NCBI RefSeq assembly: GCF_002234675.1
Contig: NC_019868.2
Coordinates: 5,674,433 to 5,738,432, forward strand
Source: Oryzias latipes
Lineage: Eukaryota; Chordata; Actinopteri; Beloniformes; Adrianichthyidae
Direction: 5' to 3'
DNA length: 64,000 bases
Position 1 is the stretch's first letter. Every line of letters starts with the position of its first letter. The notes under the pieces are model-generated. The model saw only the letters and a list, made by a program, of their open reading frames with translations, was not told where the DNA came from and made no database searches. The position numbers and the translations under genes are program-made. Shown here one piece after another: positions 1 to 11,285 of the stretch.

Positions 1-368
1 AATATGTAGTTGTAGAGTTAGATAAGTTAATTCTTCTCTAAGAGTTCTGGTAATCGCCTGTCCGTTGTGGGGGAGGATCCCTCCTTCATGTGGACACCCC
101 TGAGGTTTCTTCGTGTTTTCCGGAATCAGTTTTTTTAGGAGTTTTTCCTTAACATGAAGGAGGGTCTAAGGGCAGGGATGTCCAGTTTAGTTTAGTCTGT
201 TTAGTTAGTTCAATTTAGTATTTTCCTATTGAATTCTATGTATTCATGATCCTTTTGATTTTATGTTTCACTTTTTCAATTATTTATAAGAAGCCCATCG
301 AGATGACTGTTGTTGTGAATTTGGACTAAAAATTGAATTGAATTGAATAAAATTGCATTGAATTGAAC
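1..368 (+). repeat. 3' end of an L2-type LINE (left edge cut by window)
   Basis: This is the 3' untranslated part of a fish L2-like retrotransposon. It carries the block 'gggggaggatccctccttc', then 'gggcagggatg', and ends in an ATTGA-type tail of repeated 'attga' units at about 330-366. The same sequence recurs at 3480-3846 and 21780-22045 plus 22901-22976. The protein part lies outside the window or was never copied (5' truncation is usual for LINEs). Non-coding here. Confidence 0.8.
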
Positions 369-1050
369 AAGCCTTTCTACAACAGTACATTTATATACTG
401 TACTGCAGTGAGTTCAGGTATGCAAAGGTACACAAAGATAAAACATAACTTCTTTTTCTGTTTGTATCATAGCCCATACTTCTATAGTATTTAATGGTTT
501 TGTCATTTTTTTCCCTGGGTAAATCTATTTCAGGGATACACCCACTGACCCCAATTCCATTTGACTTAGCTTAGATATTACATTTGCCATGTTGTTCAAT
601 TTAAACCAGTGTATTTCCAAGAAACACTTAACCATCTGCAGAAGAGGCCTGCTCTGTTTGAAGAACAAAACGTTTCAGGCCATGTGCTCACAGAAAGCGC
701 CAACGTCAAGTGTCATTGCTTGGCTGCTTTAAATCCACCCAGAAGCAGCTTTTTAGACTACTTAAATGAGATGAGCACTTTGAGAGGCTTCATATGTTTC
801 CAGAGAGTACTAAGTAAATAAAAGGCTGAACTGCAGACTTTGGCAATTGAAATCCCAGTTTCTATTACACAGTAGCTGAGCTCTCCCTTTACACACTCTG
901 CATGTGCCGTTGTGTTTCTTTGAGTGTTACATTTTGCCTTGTTTTGATGGCTTTTTTCGTAGATTCTTTGCGCCAAGAGGACGGTGGATGTGAATGTGCA
1001 TTTTAAAATAAAACTTAAATATGTGTTATTTGAGGATGCAGGACCAAAGT
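369..1050. other. Intergenic, no gene recognised
   Basis: No conserved protein, RNA gene or clear repeat was recognised. Short open frames on both strands (for example 609-821 + and 758-1108 -) have no recognisable domain. Confidence 0.6.
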
Positions 1051-2935
1051 GGGACAAAATAAACTTTTTGATTTGATTTTTTGATTTGAAATGGTTTATT
1101 TCAAGCAATCAAATAGAAATAATACACAAAAACAATATAATCATCAGTTATACATTCATACGGTAACTAATCAAACTTAGGATAATTAGACATAATTAAT
1201 AAATATTGCTTGAAAGGGAGTGGAAGGAAGCAAACTTATATAATCCCTCCCCGTTATACTATAACCATTTTATTACATGATTTATCAATATCCGGTACCT
1301 AGGTTTTATCAGACATAATTAATAATCATAAGGTATCAATAAAGCACATGCCAAAGATGAATTACTTAAGTACTACGTCAAAAATAACTATTTTAGATAT
1401 CAACATGGCAAATGCAGCATCTGAAATATATGCAAATTATGTTAAAACATAATACTATATCAGTAAAATTGACACAACACTGTTTCAGGAATTTTCATAG
1501 CAAAATTTCATCAAGTATCAAAAGTTAAAAACATGTGCAAAATTATGTTACATTAGGAAAGATTTTTGAATCAATTTATCAATTTTAGGAGCTAGTGAAG
1601 TAATATCATCAAAAGTCAATCAATTTAACAATTTTCAAAAGTGATTAATCATTTGTTTTACTCTTTTTATATATATGTTTTTTTTATATTTTTATTTTAT
1701 TTTTTTATATAATAAAGTAATGCTGTGGGGGAAAAATAAAAAGGGTCCATAAACTGTCGAATTGTCCAAGGTTGGCATTTCTTCTTTTACTGATAACAGC
1801 CGATTTTCTTGGTTTAAACAGTTAATAGTTTTCTTCCATGTTATGTCTGCAGACATTAGATTCAGGTCCATATCCTTCTTCAGCTGATATCAGCTGCGGT
1901 GAAAGTTGAGGTCAAGTTGTCTGCAGGTCAGAACTCTGCTGCTATTCAGGTTACGTCAGGCATACAGAGAAAGTGATGATTCCAGGTGTCATATTTCTTG
2001 AAATTATTTGGCTCTTTGGTTTATTACTCCACGTTGTTTCAGACAACCGTAATCAAGCACTTCTCAAAGTCCTTCATGGTGTTCACGACCAGAACCTTGG
2101 ACCGGTCCTCTGGACCGAGCGGTTTGACGTAAATCCTGCAGCCTTTAACCCAAGTGTTCTCAATCTGCTTACGCTTCCTGAGAAGCCGTGCATGTTTTGA
2201 GATTTCAGCATTCCTTCTGGTCAGATGGTCGTTCAGATAAACAGCCGAACCTTTCAGTTGTTTCCTTTGGTTCATCAAAGCTAGCTTGTGTTTGTGATTC
2301 ACAAACCTGATGAGGATCGCTGGTTTATCCGTCTCCTTTCTCCTTGGGAGCAGGTGGCAGGTCTCGATGGTATTGAGATCCAGGGAAATCCCTTTAGATG
2401 TGAGAAATGAAAGTATTTGCTGTTCCAGCGACGCTGCACCGAACTCCGTATTAGAACTGCTAGCTACGCTAGCGCTAGCATTAGCAGTGCTGGCTCCTGC
2501 TGCATTCAGCTTCGCTCGAGGCTTGATTGGTACTCCAGTGAGAATGACATTATTCATCCTTACTTGCTGTTCCACATCGTCCAGTCTTTTCTCCAGAATC
2601 TCGACCCGGTTTTCTCGCTGCTCGTTTTGAGCCCGAAATCTTCGGAACTCTTCCATCATCTCCCAGAGCGGTGTTAGCTTAGCCGACACTTGATCCATAA
2701 AACTTTTCAGCGTTTCTTGAATAATGTCAAGAGTCTTTTTGAGCTCTTCATATTCCTGGGGTTTCTTCGGGGGCATGGTCAGCTCTCTTTTTTGGAGAAA
2801 AATCAACTTTTTAAGTAATTTGAAGATAGTTGTATTCGCAGAGAGGCACGCCACGCGTCCTGCTGTATAACCCGGAACCGGAACCGCCAAAATAAACTTA
2901 ATATAATAAACACAGTGAAAGAATAAGAATGATAA
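1051..2935 (-). mobile_element. ORF1-only LINE-like element, reverse orientation
   Basis: Read on the minus strand this runs from about 2935, through one intact ORF1-like frame (2776-2039), into an AT-rich 3' region, and ends near 1060 in a simple repeat of the form (ATCAAA)n, the kind of tail non-LTR elements carry. No endonuclease or reverse transcriptase reading frame lies between the ORF and the tail. It is therefore an internally deleted copy or a member of an ORF1-only family. Both boundaries are approximate. Confidence 0.55.
2039..2776 (-). CDS. LINE ORF1-like protein (coiled coil plus RRM-like domain)
   Basis: A 245-residue reading frame with no internal stop; an upstream in-frame ATG at 2890 would add 38 residues, but the ATG at 2776 starts the recognisable part (MPPKKPQ). 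Residues about 8-80 form a charged heptad-like coiled coil, ending in 'QQVRMNNVILTGVP', the junction seen in L1/Tx1-type ORF1 proteins. An Ala/Ser-rich linker follows. The C-terminal half resembles the RRM-like/FP25K-type domain of these proteins, with 'CHLLPRRK', 'PAILIRFVN', 'VYLNDHLTRRNAEI' and 'GCRIYVKPL'. Family members bind RNA and package the LINE transcript as a trimer in the cytoplasm. That this copy is translated is not shown. It is a transposon gene, not a host gene, unless it has been domesticated. Confidence 0.75.
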   Translation of the reverse strand: MPPKKPQEYEELKKTLDIIQETLKSFMDQVSAKLTPLWEMMEEFRRFRAQNEQRENRVEILEKRLDDVEQQVRMNNVILTGVPIKPRAKLNAAGASTANASASVASSSNTEFGAASLEQQILSFLTSKGISLDLNTIETCHLLPRRKETDKPAILIRFVNHKHKLALMNQRKQLKGSAVYLNDHLTRRNAEISKHARLLRKRKQIENTWVKGCRIYVKPLGPEDRSKVLVVNTMKDFEKCLITVV

Positions 2936-4060
2936 TACATTTTATTTTCTGAGCCCTCAAGGTCACCGTACAACATATATACAATATATAAAATACAAAA
3001 CAGTTAAAACATCAACAATATAAATACATACACATTTAATAAAAATATCTAAAACATGGTAAAGTTATTGTTACAGTGAAAAGTCCATTTGGAAGAGATG
3101 AGTTTTTAGTTTTGATTTAAAATGTGGGATTGTTATGGAGGTCAGCCGGGAGTGAGTTCCAAAGCTGGTGACAAGACGGGTGGAAGGGACAGACAACTGG
3201 ATAGAGGAGGAGGAGCGGATGTAGCGGGTGTAGCGAAATGAGGGTCAGAGAGATATGGAGGTGCAAGGTTGTGAAAGGTTTTGTATGTGCAGAGCAAGAT
3301 TTTTTATCGAATGTGGTATGGGATGGGGAGCTAGTGAAGCTGTGTTTTTTTTTTTTTAAGTCTAGCCCTTACCTCAACCCTAAGATTAAAATTTACCAGA
3401 AGCTGGGGAAAGTATGGTGCACTTCTCCTCTCCTCTGTTCTTGATAATTTATTTAGCATTTATTTCTTCATGTCTCTGTTAGGTGAAGTGTGATTCATCT
3501 ATTGTCCCCCTGTCCCTCTTTTCCGGGACGTTTACCTCGTCCCTGCTCCTACACATGGTTGTGGATCCTGTCTTCGGCTCGTCTCGTGCTCCCAGCCGTC
3601 CCCCAATTCCATCTGGATGAAGCCAGATCTGCTGGACTATTTAAACATGTAGTTGTAGAGTTAGATAAGTTAATTCTTCTCTAAGAGTTCTGGTAATCGC
3701 CTGTCCATCCTGGGGGAGGATCCCTCCTTCATGTGGACACCCCTGAGGTTTCTTCTTTTTTCCAGAATCCATCCATCCAAGTTTTTTCCTTACCCTGAAG
3801 GAGGGTTTAAGGGCAGGGATGCCCAGTTTAGTTTAGTCTGTTTAGTTTAGCAAGTGTGACAAGCAGCTGAATTATGAACCAGTTGAAGTTTATGGAGGAT
3901 TTTTTGTGGGAGAGTGAGAGTTAACAGTAGTTCAGGCGGGAAGTAAGGAGGCTGTGTTCAAGTACAGCAGTGGACTGAGGAGTGAGGGTGGGCCGGAGAC
4001 GTTGTATGTTACGTTGATGGAAATAGGCAGAGATGGGGATGTTGTTTATGTGAAATCTTA
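2936..4060 (-). repeat. Dispersed teleost repeat, interrupted by an L2 piece
   Basis: The block 'gggagtgagttccaaagctg' through the lines around 3240-3340 and again 3847-4060 matches a high-copy fish repeat usually found near the 3' part of non-LTR elements. The two halves are separated by an L2 3' fragment at about 3345-3846. No intact frame. The strand is inferred from the leading 'tacattttatttt', which looks like the complement of a tail. Confidence 0.5.
3345..3846 (+). repeat. Nested L2 LINE 3' fragment
   Basis: Shares 'gggggaggatccctccttc' and 'gggcagggatg' with the copies at 1-368 and 20905-22976, but stops at 'gtctgtttagtttag' without the ATTGA tail. It sits between two parts of another repeat, so it arrived second or by a rearrangement. 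Confidence 0.65.
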
Positions 4061-4065
4061 AATCA

Positions 4066-4640
4066 CTAAGATTTGGTAGCTGCTGCTAAGCAACTCTGAG
4101 CTTCAGCTCTCTCCATTTTCCATAGGAATGAGGTCCAGAGACTGGCTGGACCACTACTTTGCTGAATGTATTGGGTCATTATCCTGTTCAAAGACTCATC
4201 CGGGATCCATTTTAAGCTTAATGAGAGAAGAATGTTCTCACTCAATATTTGATGTACACGAGGTACATGTCTCCTCCCATCCACATGGTGAAGAAGCTCT
4301 GTGCAGAAAAACACCCCTAAAGCATGATGCTTCCACCTCCATGCTTGACAGTGGGGATGGTGTTCTTGTGGTCATAGGCAGCATTTCTACCAATTTTGGT
4401 TTCATCTGACCACAGCGCCTTCTCCCAATCCCTCTCTACATCATGAAAGTGAACGGTGAGGGAGCACCTTCTTAAACAGGGGGACTTTGCAAGCTCTGTA
4501 AGATGTGAAACCTCTGCAGAATAAAGTTTTCCCAATGGTTTTCTTGGTGACTGTGGTTCCAGCTGCTTTAAGATAATCAACTAACTCCTGCCGTGTTGTC
4601 TTAGGCCGACTTCTCACTGTTGTCATGATCATGGAAACCC
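4066..4640 (-). pseudogene. Tc1/mariner transposase, decayed
   Basis: Three minus-strand frames make one broken Tc1-like transposase. The N-terminal helix-turn-helix part (4632-4441) reads 'RPKTTRQELVDYLKAAGTTV' followed by 'TKKTIGKTL'. The middle (4580-4317) holds 'WSDETKIGRNAAYDHKNTIP' and 'HGGGSIML', around the first catalytic Asp of the DDE triad ('SDET'). The C-terminal part (4314-4066) lies in a further frame. Frameshifts between the pieces and the short length (intact Tc1 proteins are about 340 aa) make it inactive. Sequence related to fish Tc1 copies may extend to about 4830. Confidence 0.88.
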
Positions 4641-4838
4641 CACCGGGTCAGATCTGGTTTGGAGTCTCAGACCTACAGATGAATTGATGCTAATGTTGTA
4701 TTTTGTCCCAATTGAATCAACAGTTGTCACCTTAACCTCCATCTTCTTGCTGATGGTTCAGTAGTCCATTCTGATCTTGTACAGGTCTACAGTATTCTCC
4801 TTTAAATCCACTGAAACTCTTTAGTCTTTCCCATATTT

Positions 4839-5026
4839 AACCCTTGTGCTATCCTAGGCACTTTAACATTGGGAGTTGGGTCATTTGAAGCTTTTTTCTT
4901 CAATGATTTGTGATCTTCACTGGTGTCCATGGATTCCATGAAATCTTTCCACCTTTATCCACCTTTGTCATGGTAGGGATAACACGTCAATGTAAGGGTG
5001 GGGTCATCTAAGATAGTACAAGAGTT
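4839..5026 (+). mobile_element. Short MITE with AACCCTTGTGCTATC ends (copy 1)
   Basis: Starts 'aacccttgtgctatcctagg' and ends with a degraded complement 'gatagtacaagagtt'. Internal sequence including 'gtgatcttcactggtgtcca' is shared with copies at 40636-40852 and 60498-60706 (the last in reverse). No coding capacity; a non-autonomous DNA transposon. Confidence 0.75.
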
Positions 5027-5134
5027 AAGAGTTGGAGAGGTGAATATAAGGTGATTACATTCTACACCACAAAAAAGGCTCATCTAAAATACAACCAAAA
5101 AAGCAGAATCTTTTTCAGTACATTCAATGTTTCC

Positions 5135-5432
5135 AAACATGCTCAGTCCCAATTGGGGTCACAGGGGTGCTGGAACCTATTCCTATTCTTTGGGTGACAG
5201 TGGGGAACATCCAGGACAGTTTTTCAGTTTATTGCAGGACTACAAAGAGACATAGACACACACACTCACAGTCACCAATTGACCTATTATGAATGTCTTT
5301 AGACTGTGGGGGGAAACTGGAGTATGTTGAAAACATAAACATGCATGCACAAGAAGACCATGCACACTCCGTACAGAGAGGAGCAAGCTGGGATTTTTAC
5401 CAGAGTGCAAACCACTAAACCGCTGTGCAGCC
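5135..5432 (-). repeat. tRNA-derived dispersed repeat (SINE-like), degraded
   Basis: Contains 'ggggtcacaggggtgctgga', 'catgcacactccgtacagag' and ends 'accgctgtgcagccc'. This is the reverse of the common fish repeat whose head has pol III box-like motifs; better copies lie at 53590-53895, 56213-56465 and 62455-62735. Confidence 0.7.
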
Positions 5433-6060
5433 CCGGTAAATTAAGTCATTTGTAATAATGATACAATAATGATGTGGATGCTTTGGTAGTCATGGCTTCA
5501 CAACTTTGTTCTGCTTAAACAAAACCTTCTTTCCATTTATTCTTCCAGAAATTTGTTGGCAAATTGGTCCAACCGCAGAACGTCACTGGTCCAGAGGTCT
5601 GAACTTTGACAGGACTGCCTTAACACCTTTCTTTTCTTCAGCTGAGACTTTGCCTCAGCTGTCAGACTTTGATGTCTAGATTACAATGATTTATGGAGCT
5701 CCTGGTTTACACTCGTACCTGATATGAGCTGTTTATGCTGATATTCAGAGTTTTGTTTTCACCAAACGTGGAGGTATTCATTTTGGTCAGACATCTCCAC
5801 TCCTGTCTAATCTGACCAAATAACAGTGTTCCAGAGGTTATGTGGTTTGTTCAGATACAACGATGCAAATCTGAGCACTCTTGCTATATTTTTCTTAAAA
5901 AGACTCCCTATATGTTACTAAAAATTTATAGCTATGGTGTCCTTTTCCCCTAGACTCATGCCAATAACAATTGTATTCTCTGCTACTATTATTTTATTAT
6001 TTTTTTTAACCACTTTTAAGTAATTAAAATCAACAGTTTAGAAAAAAAGACTTTAGAAAA
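5433..6060. other. Intergenic, nothing recognised
   Basis: Low-complexity AT-rich stretches and no convincing coding or repeat match. Confidence 0.5.
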
Positions 6061-6061
6061 A

Positions 6062-6545
6062 AGGTGAAGAGGCATATGCAAGCAGGTTGGCCCAAATGAA
6101 AGAAGGTATCAGGTGTGATGTGGGACAAAAGGGTGTCATCAAGAATGAAAGGAAAGTGTGGAAGACAGTGGTGAGAGCAGCCATGTTGTTGGTTTAGAGA
6201 CTGATGCAGAGACAGCAGAGCTGGAGGTAGCAGAGATGAAGATGTTGAGGTTCTCTTTGGGAGTGATGAGGATGGATGGAATCAGGAATCAGTCCACCAG
6301 AGGAACAGATCATTGTAGATGTTTTGGAGATAAAGGCAGGAAAGCAGATTGAGATGGTTTGGACCCATTCAGACGAGGGACATGGAGGATGTTGGTGAAA
6401 GGATACCAAAAAAGAAGTCTAGAGGATGACCAAAGAGGAGGTTCATGGATGAAGTGTGAGGAGGATCCGGAGAGGAGGGTTAGACTGAGGCAGATGATTC
6501 ATTGCAGTGACCCCCAAAGGAAGAAGCTAAAAAGAAAAAGAAGAA
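6062..6545 (+). pseudogene. RTE/BovB-type LINE reverse transcriptase C-terminus, decayed
   Basis: Translated in shifting plus-strand frames it gives 'VEDSGESSHVVGLETDAET', 'LEVAEMKMLRFSLGVMRMD', then 'RWFGPIQTRDMEDVGERI', and finally 'RQMIHCSDPQRKKLKRKRR'. These are the closing motifs of RTE-clade polyproteins. Several frameshifts and stops; 5' truncated. The purine-rich end at about 6530-6550 is the 3' terminus. Confidence 0.8.
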
Positions 6546-6559
6546 AAAATGTAGAAGAG

Positions 6560-7290
6560 TGGTGCTCTACTGATCAGTTGTGTGGCCCTTCAGCTGAAGG
6601 TTCACTGGTTTACTGCTGGGATCAAATCTGGGTGGGACAGAAATCCAGCTGTGTTATCGTCATCATCACTGACCCGAGTCTGTCCAGAGAAAGGGAACAG
6701 TGGCCACAGGTTGATCTGTGGTTTACCGGGCAGCTCCCTGGTGTGAATGTGAAGGTGTGATTGGGAACAGAATGTCATTAAAAAAGGGAAAGGAGAGTTA
6801 CCTCTCCACAGATGTCTCTTGTATAGATAAAGTTTAAAAAAAAAGACTCAGATAAGCTATTGTTTTAAATTAACTAGGGAGACTCTGAACCTTCACTTCT
6901 GTCAAGAACTGGTGGGGTGGGACAGCACTTAGATAATCTGAGGACGACTCATAGAAATGAAATCAGCTGTGGATGATAATTAACATGAATGTGAAGTGAC
7001 TGACAAGGGGACAACTCAACACATGACCAAAAACATCACTAAAGAAACAAACTAAAATGCTAAATCCTCACACTCCAGTGTACTCTAGCATTTATGCTAA
7101 AATGATAGGTATCATCTTCAAAAGATATTTGAAGATGATACCTGATTCTATATGATGAATAAAAAAAACACTAAACATAAAGGAATAATCAGAGGTGGTC
7201 ACACTCAATGTAAGTGCTACTCCAAGCACTGTTTGAGTTGTACCAACTCTGACACATTTTGCAATATTGTTAAAAAATAAGATGTTTATA
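6560..7290. other. Intergenic; one perfect hairpin
   Basis: No gene recognised. The hairpin at 7107-7143 is listed separately. Confidence 0.5.
7107..7143. repeat. Perfect 16-bp inverted repeat with 5-base loop
   Basis: Arms AGGTATCATCTTCAAA (7107-7122) and its exact complement (7128-7143) around the loop 'agata'. Could be the core of a palindromic MITE, or simply a chance hairpin in AT-rich DNA. Confidence 0.9.
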
Positions 7291-7299
7291 GAGTTTAAC

Positions 7300-7575
7300 C
7301 TAAAGTCTTTTATCTAAATAAATAACTAACCCAGAGTTCAACTGTAATGTCAATATGTGTTTTTTTCCAATGTCCTCTTGCGGAAAAAGGGGAATTCCAC
7401 AGATAAGCAACACTTTACGTCAATGTGTTGCCTATCGGAGCAAAAATGATTTTCCACATCAGAATCAGCTGATTTGCAGTGATTGTGTGAATGGTTAAAG
7501 AGATCCAGAACGTCAAAGAACTGGTGTTATCTAGGGGTCGCCGATGACATCTCTGGGGTTAAAGGGGTTTAGAAT
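7300..7575 (+). repeat. Dispersed repeat, copy 1 (pair with 17360-17757)
   Basis: Shares an ordered set of blocks with 17360-17757: 'aaaaaggggaattcc/aaaaaggggtttt', 'caatgtgttgc', 'cagaatcagc', 'gattgtgt', 'gacatct', ending 'gggttaaaggggttta'. Coding potential none. Probably a MITE of a family ending in AACCCTTTA-like sequence. Confidence 0.55.
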
Positions 7576-8515
7576 GCAGTGCAATCAAGTTTTAGACGAA
7601 GGTTTCATCAGTCAGACCAAACAGCCAACTTCTACATGTCACCAGGGGGTTTATGATTTCATCTCCTTAAGTGTTGTTGCACTTCTGCTAGGTTGAAATC
7701 TTCTAAACTGCTTCTATCATTGACTCTTTCAACTTTTTACTACACCTTGAGGCTGACATCATCCTCCAGTGTGCCAAGCGAGTGACATGACCCTAAAGTC
7801 TGCAGAAATCGTTCAGTAATTCCTGGTAAAATAAGAACCAAAAAGCAGTTGGACATAAAAATCCTTCTTCTGCACTGCAAAAGTCATCCATGACTTGACA
7901 AGTCATTCAGAGGGGGTTCCTGAGTCCTCAAATCTTATTTAATCAAAAGAATCTGCCAGAGAACGAAGTGAAACTGGTTTGTTAAAACCATTTTGAAGCA
8001 AATGTGTTTCCAAAAAAGTTTGGATTGCATGAACAACTTCCCTTTAAGTGCAAAAACATCTAGTCCACAAAACCCATTTATAAAGAACACAACGATGAAT
8101 ATTGAAAGAGTTCAGCATGACAGCTCACTGCTGCTCAAATGCATGGATTCCATGTTAATCTGTTTCCTTTGAGTTCTCGTTTGTTGCAGAGACACTAAAT
8201 TAAACAACATGCCCATGATGTGCTCATTTTCACACAAACTACTCTTGTTGATATGGATTATGTCAAGATGGAGTCAGTCTTTTTAGATAGATTAATTAAT
8301 CTGGTGAAACAGTTTGCATCATCCCATAATAAATGGTGTAAAGTGTATGTATAGAACAGTTGTACATAATCATCACTATATAGAAAATATTTTCCTCAAA
8401 TGTGTAGGCTACATCTACCCTAACTAATGTTGGTAAACCCATAAAAAAAAGAAAAACTTATGTTCAACTTTGAACAAAGATTATCCAAATTTTTAAACAG
8501 TAAAAGTCCACCCAT
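7576..8515. other. Intergenic, nothing recognised
   Basis: No conserved reading frame or repeat identified. Confidence 0.5.
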
Positions 8516-8517
8516 CT

Positions 8518-8928
8518 TCATCCACTTATCCAGGCCTGGGTCTCCCAGGGCAGCAGTCTAAGTAAAGTTGCCCAGACTTCCCTCTCCCCGGCCACTTCCT
8601 CCAGCTCCTCTGGGGGACCCTGATGTGTTCCTAGGCCAGCCGGGAGAGGCAGTCTTATCAGAGTTTCCTGGGTCTTCCAAGGGGCCTTTGCTCTATGGGA
8701 CATGCCCGGCAATCCTCCCCAGGGAGGCATCAAGACCAGATGCCCGAGCCACCTGAACTGGCTCCTCTCAATGTGGAGGAGCAGGGGCTCTACTCCGGGA
8801 TCCTCACCCCAGCCCCCTAACAGAGGGAAGCTTGTTTCAGCCGCTTGTATCCGAGACCTCGATCTTTCAGTCATGACCCAGAGCTCATGACCATAGGTGA
8901 GTATTGGAACAAAGATCGACTGGTACAT
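8518..8928 (-). pseudogene. Rex3 (RTE) LINE reverse transcriptase C-terminus
   Basis: A 136-codon minus-strand frame carries the ending of fish Rex3 reverse transcriptase: 'ILTYGHELWVMTERSRSRIQ', 'GVEPLLLHIERSQFRWLGHL' and 'PPEELEEVAGEREVWATLLR'. A segment between the first two motifs is shortened and out of register compared with the usual sequence, so the protein is defective. The 5' part (endonuclease and RT core) is missing, as in most LINE insertions. Confidence 0.9.
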
Positions 8929-9281
8929 TAAAAACAGTCTGTTTTCTGTCGAGTATTTATCGATGGCTGATTTTTAAACTGTTTTCTAAAGCCTGAAATG
9001 GAGTAAAATCTCATGAGTTTGCTTGAACAGCAATTCCACAGCTTTACACTTTTAACAGAAACGCAGTTTATTTTTAAATGAGATCTTACTAACTATATCT
9101 ACCCCCTGAGATCATAGTCATTCTCTATTGTTTCAGAAAAACACAAAGGGTTTGGTCAATAATTTAACCATTTAACCAGCACAGGATGAAGACTAACAAG
9201 ATTATAAAACATTGAAACTAAACGTATCACTCTGTCATTGATGCCAGTACAGAACCATATAAGTGGCTAACTGAAGCCTAA

Positions 9282-9962
9282 AGGCCCGTTCACACCGGGA
9301 CGAATTTCGCCGGCGATTTTCGCCGACATTTACGCCTCGTGACTAAACAAAGGGCACCAATGAGAGTGTGCACACCGACGCGAAAAAACGCCACGCGTCA
9401 AAGCGTCAAAAAAAACAACCCTCGGGTTCTTTTTTTTTTTTGACGCCTCACGTCGAAATCTATTCGACCAATGAGAATGGCGCTTTTGCACATTTGTCTG
9501 GAGCTTCTGAAGTTACAGTAAAACACAACTTGGGGGCGCTCAAACACGAAACTGCCTTGCTGAGCACACATACCAGCGAAGAAGATAGACGCCAAGTAGC
9601 GTCTACACTGCCGCGAAGAAATAATGACGGACATTCTTAAATATCCCTGAACCAAGCACCAGTTGGAGCTACTGGTGCTGGAAATATTCATGTTTTCTTT
9701 GTCTGATTCTGACAAGCGCGTAAATACTTGCTCTCTTCTTCTGAGGGAAAAGCGACTTTAAGAAGCGTAAAGTTGCGCAGCGCCACCTTGTGTTCAGGAG
9801 TATTTCTGTTTGCATTAAGCGCCATCTAATGTCAGGGAATGAAATTGCATGTTCGCTCGGCTCATCGTCAGCGAAAATCGCCTGGGTGTGAACACAAACA
9901 ACGTGGCGAAAAACGCTGGCGAATAACGCCTGGCGAATATTCGTCCCGGTGTGTACGGGCCT
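9282..9962 (-). mobile_element. PIF/Harbinger non-autonomous element H1 (681 bp)
   Basis: Terminal inverted repeats AGGCCCGTTCACACCGGGAC / complement, flanked by TAA at 9279-9281 and 9963-9965, which fits the 3-bp TWA target duplication of PIF/Harbinger. Internally it carries only a stub of the transposase exon (minus strand, MNISSTSSS start codon region at about 9690), fused by a deletion to '[10 protein letters not shown]'. The same fusion is seen in H5 at 31606-32289. Confidence 0.9.
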
Positions 9963-11099
9963 TAAAGCAGCTACCATGGAGGCAAAATGCTTTAAAAGAA
10001 TTTCTCCTATTGTAAACTGCTTCGTTAATCTGATATTTTCACAGCTTGAAATGTTCCTTTCCATAGAAGAAATGCACAATAATGTTGTAATTCTTCAGTG
10101 ATGATGTCATCTGTCTCCTCGTCTGTTTGTTCTCATGTTGAAGCCCTGAGCAGAAACATTCAGCTGCTCCGCCATTAACTGAACACAAACATGCAGCATT
10201 GATTCCACCTAAAGCTTCAATGAGTTTGTTAGTCTCAGTACAAGCTATTTTAAGGAGAATTTAAAAATTCCCTTTGAACTTTATTTTATAAGTTCCGATT
10301 GCAAACACAACATTCAAGGTTTTTATTATTAAAATTCAGAGGGGGTTCCTTATTCTACGATAACACTTAACAATAAGGGTCACTCAATGCAAGTTAATGC
10401 ATGATTAAGGGAAATTAACTATTAACTAAACCTATTTTAAAAAGTAAACAACTACTTTTATGTATTACTTTGCATGACAAAGTTTATTAGTTAATCCATC
10501 AGTTATACTATTTTTAGTAAATATTATCTTATTTATAAACAGGTTATTAGTTTCTGTGTTTTTTCAACGTAAATGCCGAATTTCAGTTCTGCTGATGCTT
10601 TTCAAACTGCATATTTCAGTTTCTGCTATTAATGTTTTTAATAAAATGAGATGTAAAACCTTATATTTACTCAGAATTTTTTTTTTCCACTTGTAATTCG
10701 TTTTAACTTTTAATTCAAAAGTTTACAAAAAAAGTGCAAATTTTTGGCAAATAGTTTTCATCCTAACTTTTTCAGGAATACAGGTTTTTGCTTTGCGGTT
10801 TTTGTCATTTGCATGTATTTACAAAGTAGGTGATTTTGTACTCAAATTATTGTGCAATCCTTTTGTGCTCAAAGTATAATCATGCCTACAAATAGCTTTT
10901 ATTAACCAAGCAAAAACGAAAAAAATCTGTAAATATAGCAATTGGAAGACTTCTATCCATTTAATTTTCTAGCTGAAACAATGAAGACTTTTAGGAGAAA
11001 TAGTCAAAGAGAACAAAATGCTTCTTTTTCGGACTGTTCATCACAGACGGCCCTACTTCACAAATTCAGTGGAACAAACTGTCGGCACTAATTATGGAG

Positions 11100-11285
11100 A
11101 GGCACTTTAGAGGAAGGCAGAAGTATTCCATTACACAGCACCTAGCAGATTCTTGTATCCTAAGCAACTTCAACTGCAAGCGTTGAGAGTCTTGCCCAAG
11201 GACACTATAGCAATAACTGCCGGGCCTGGAAATATCTCAGCCAACTGACTGGCAGACAGCTGCTAAACCCACTGAGCTACTTCTC
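11100..11285 (-). repeat. Degraded SINE-like sequence
   Basis: 'gtcttgcccaaggacactat' and the ending 'cccactgagctact' match the layout of the SINE at 15418-15764 (same 'cttgcccaaggacac' block). Pol III box motifs are no longer clear. Confidence 0.45.
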
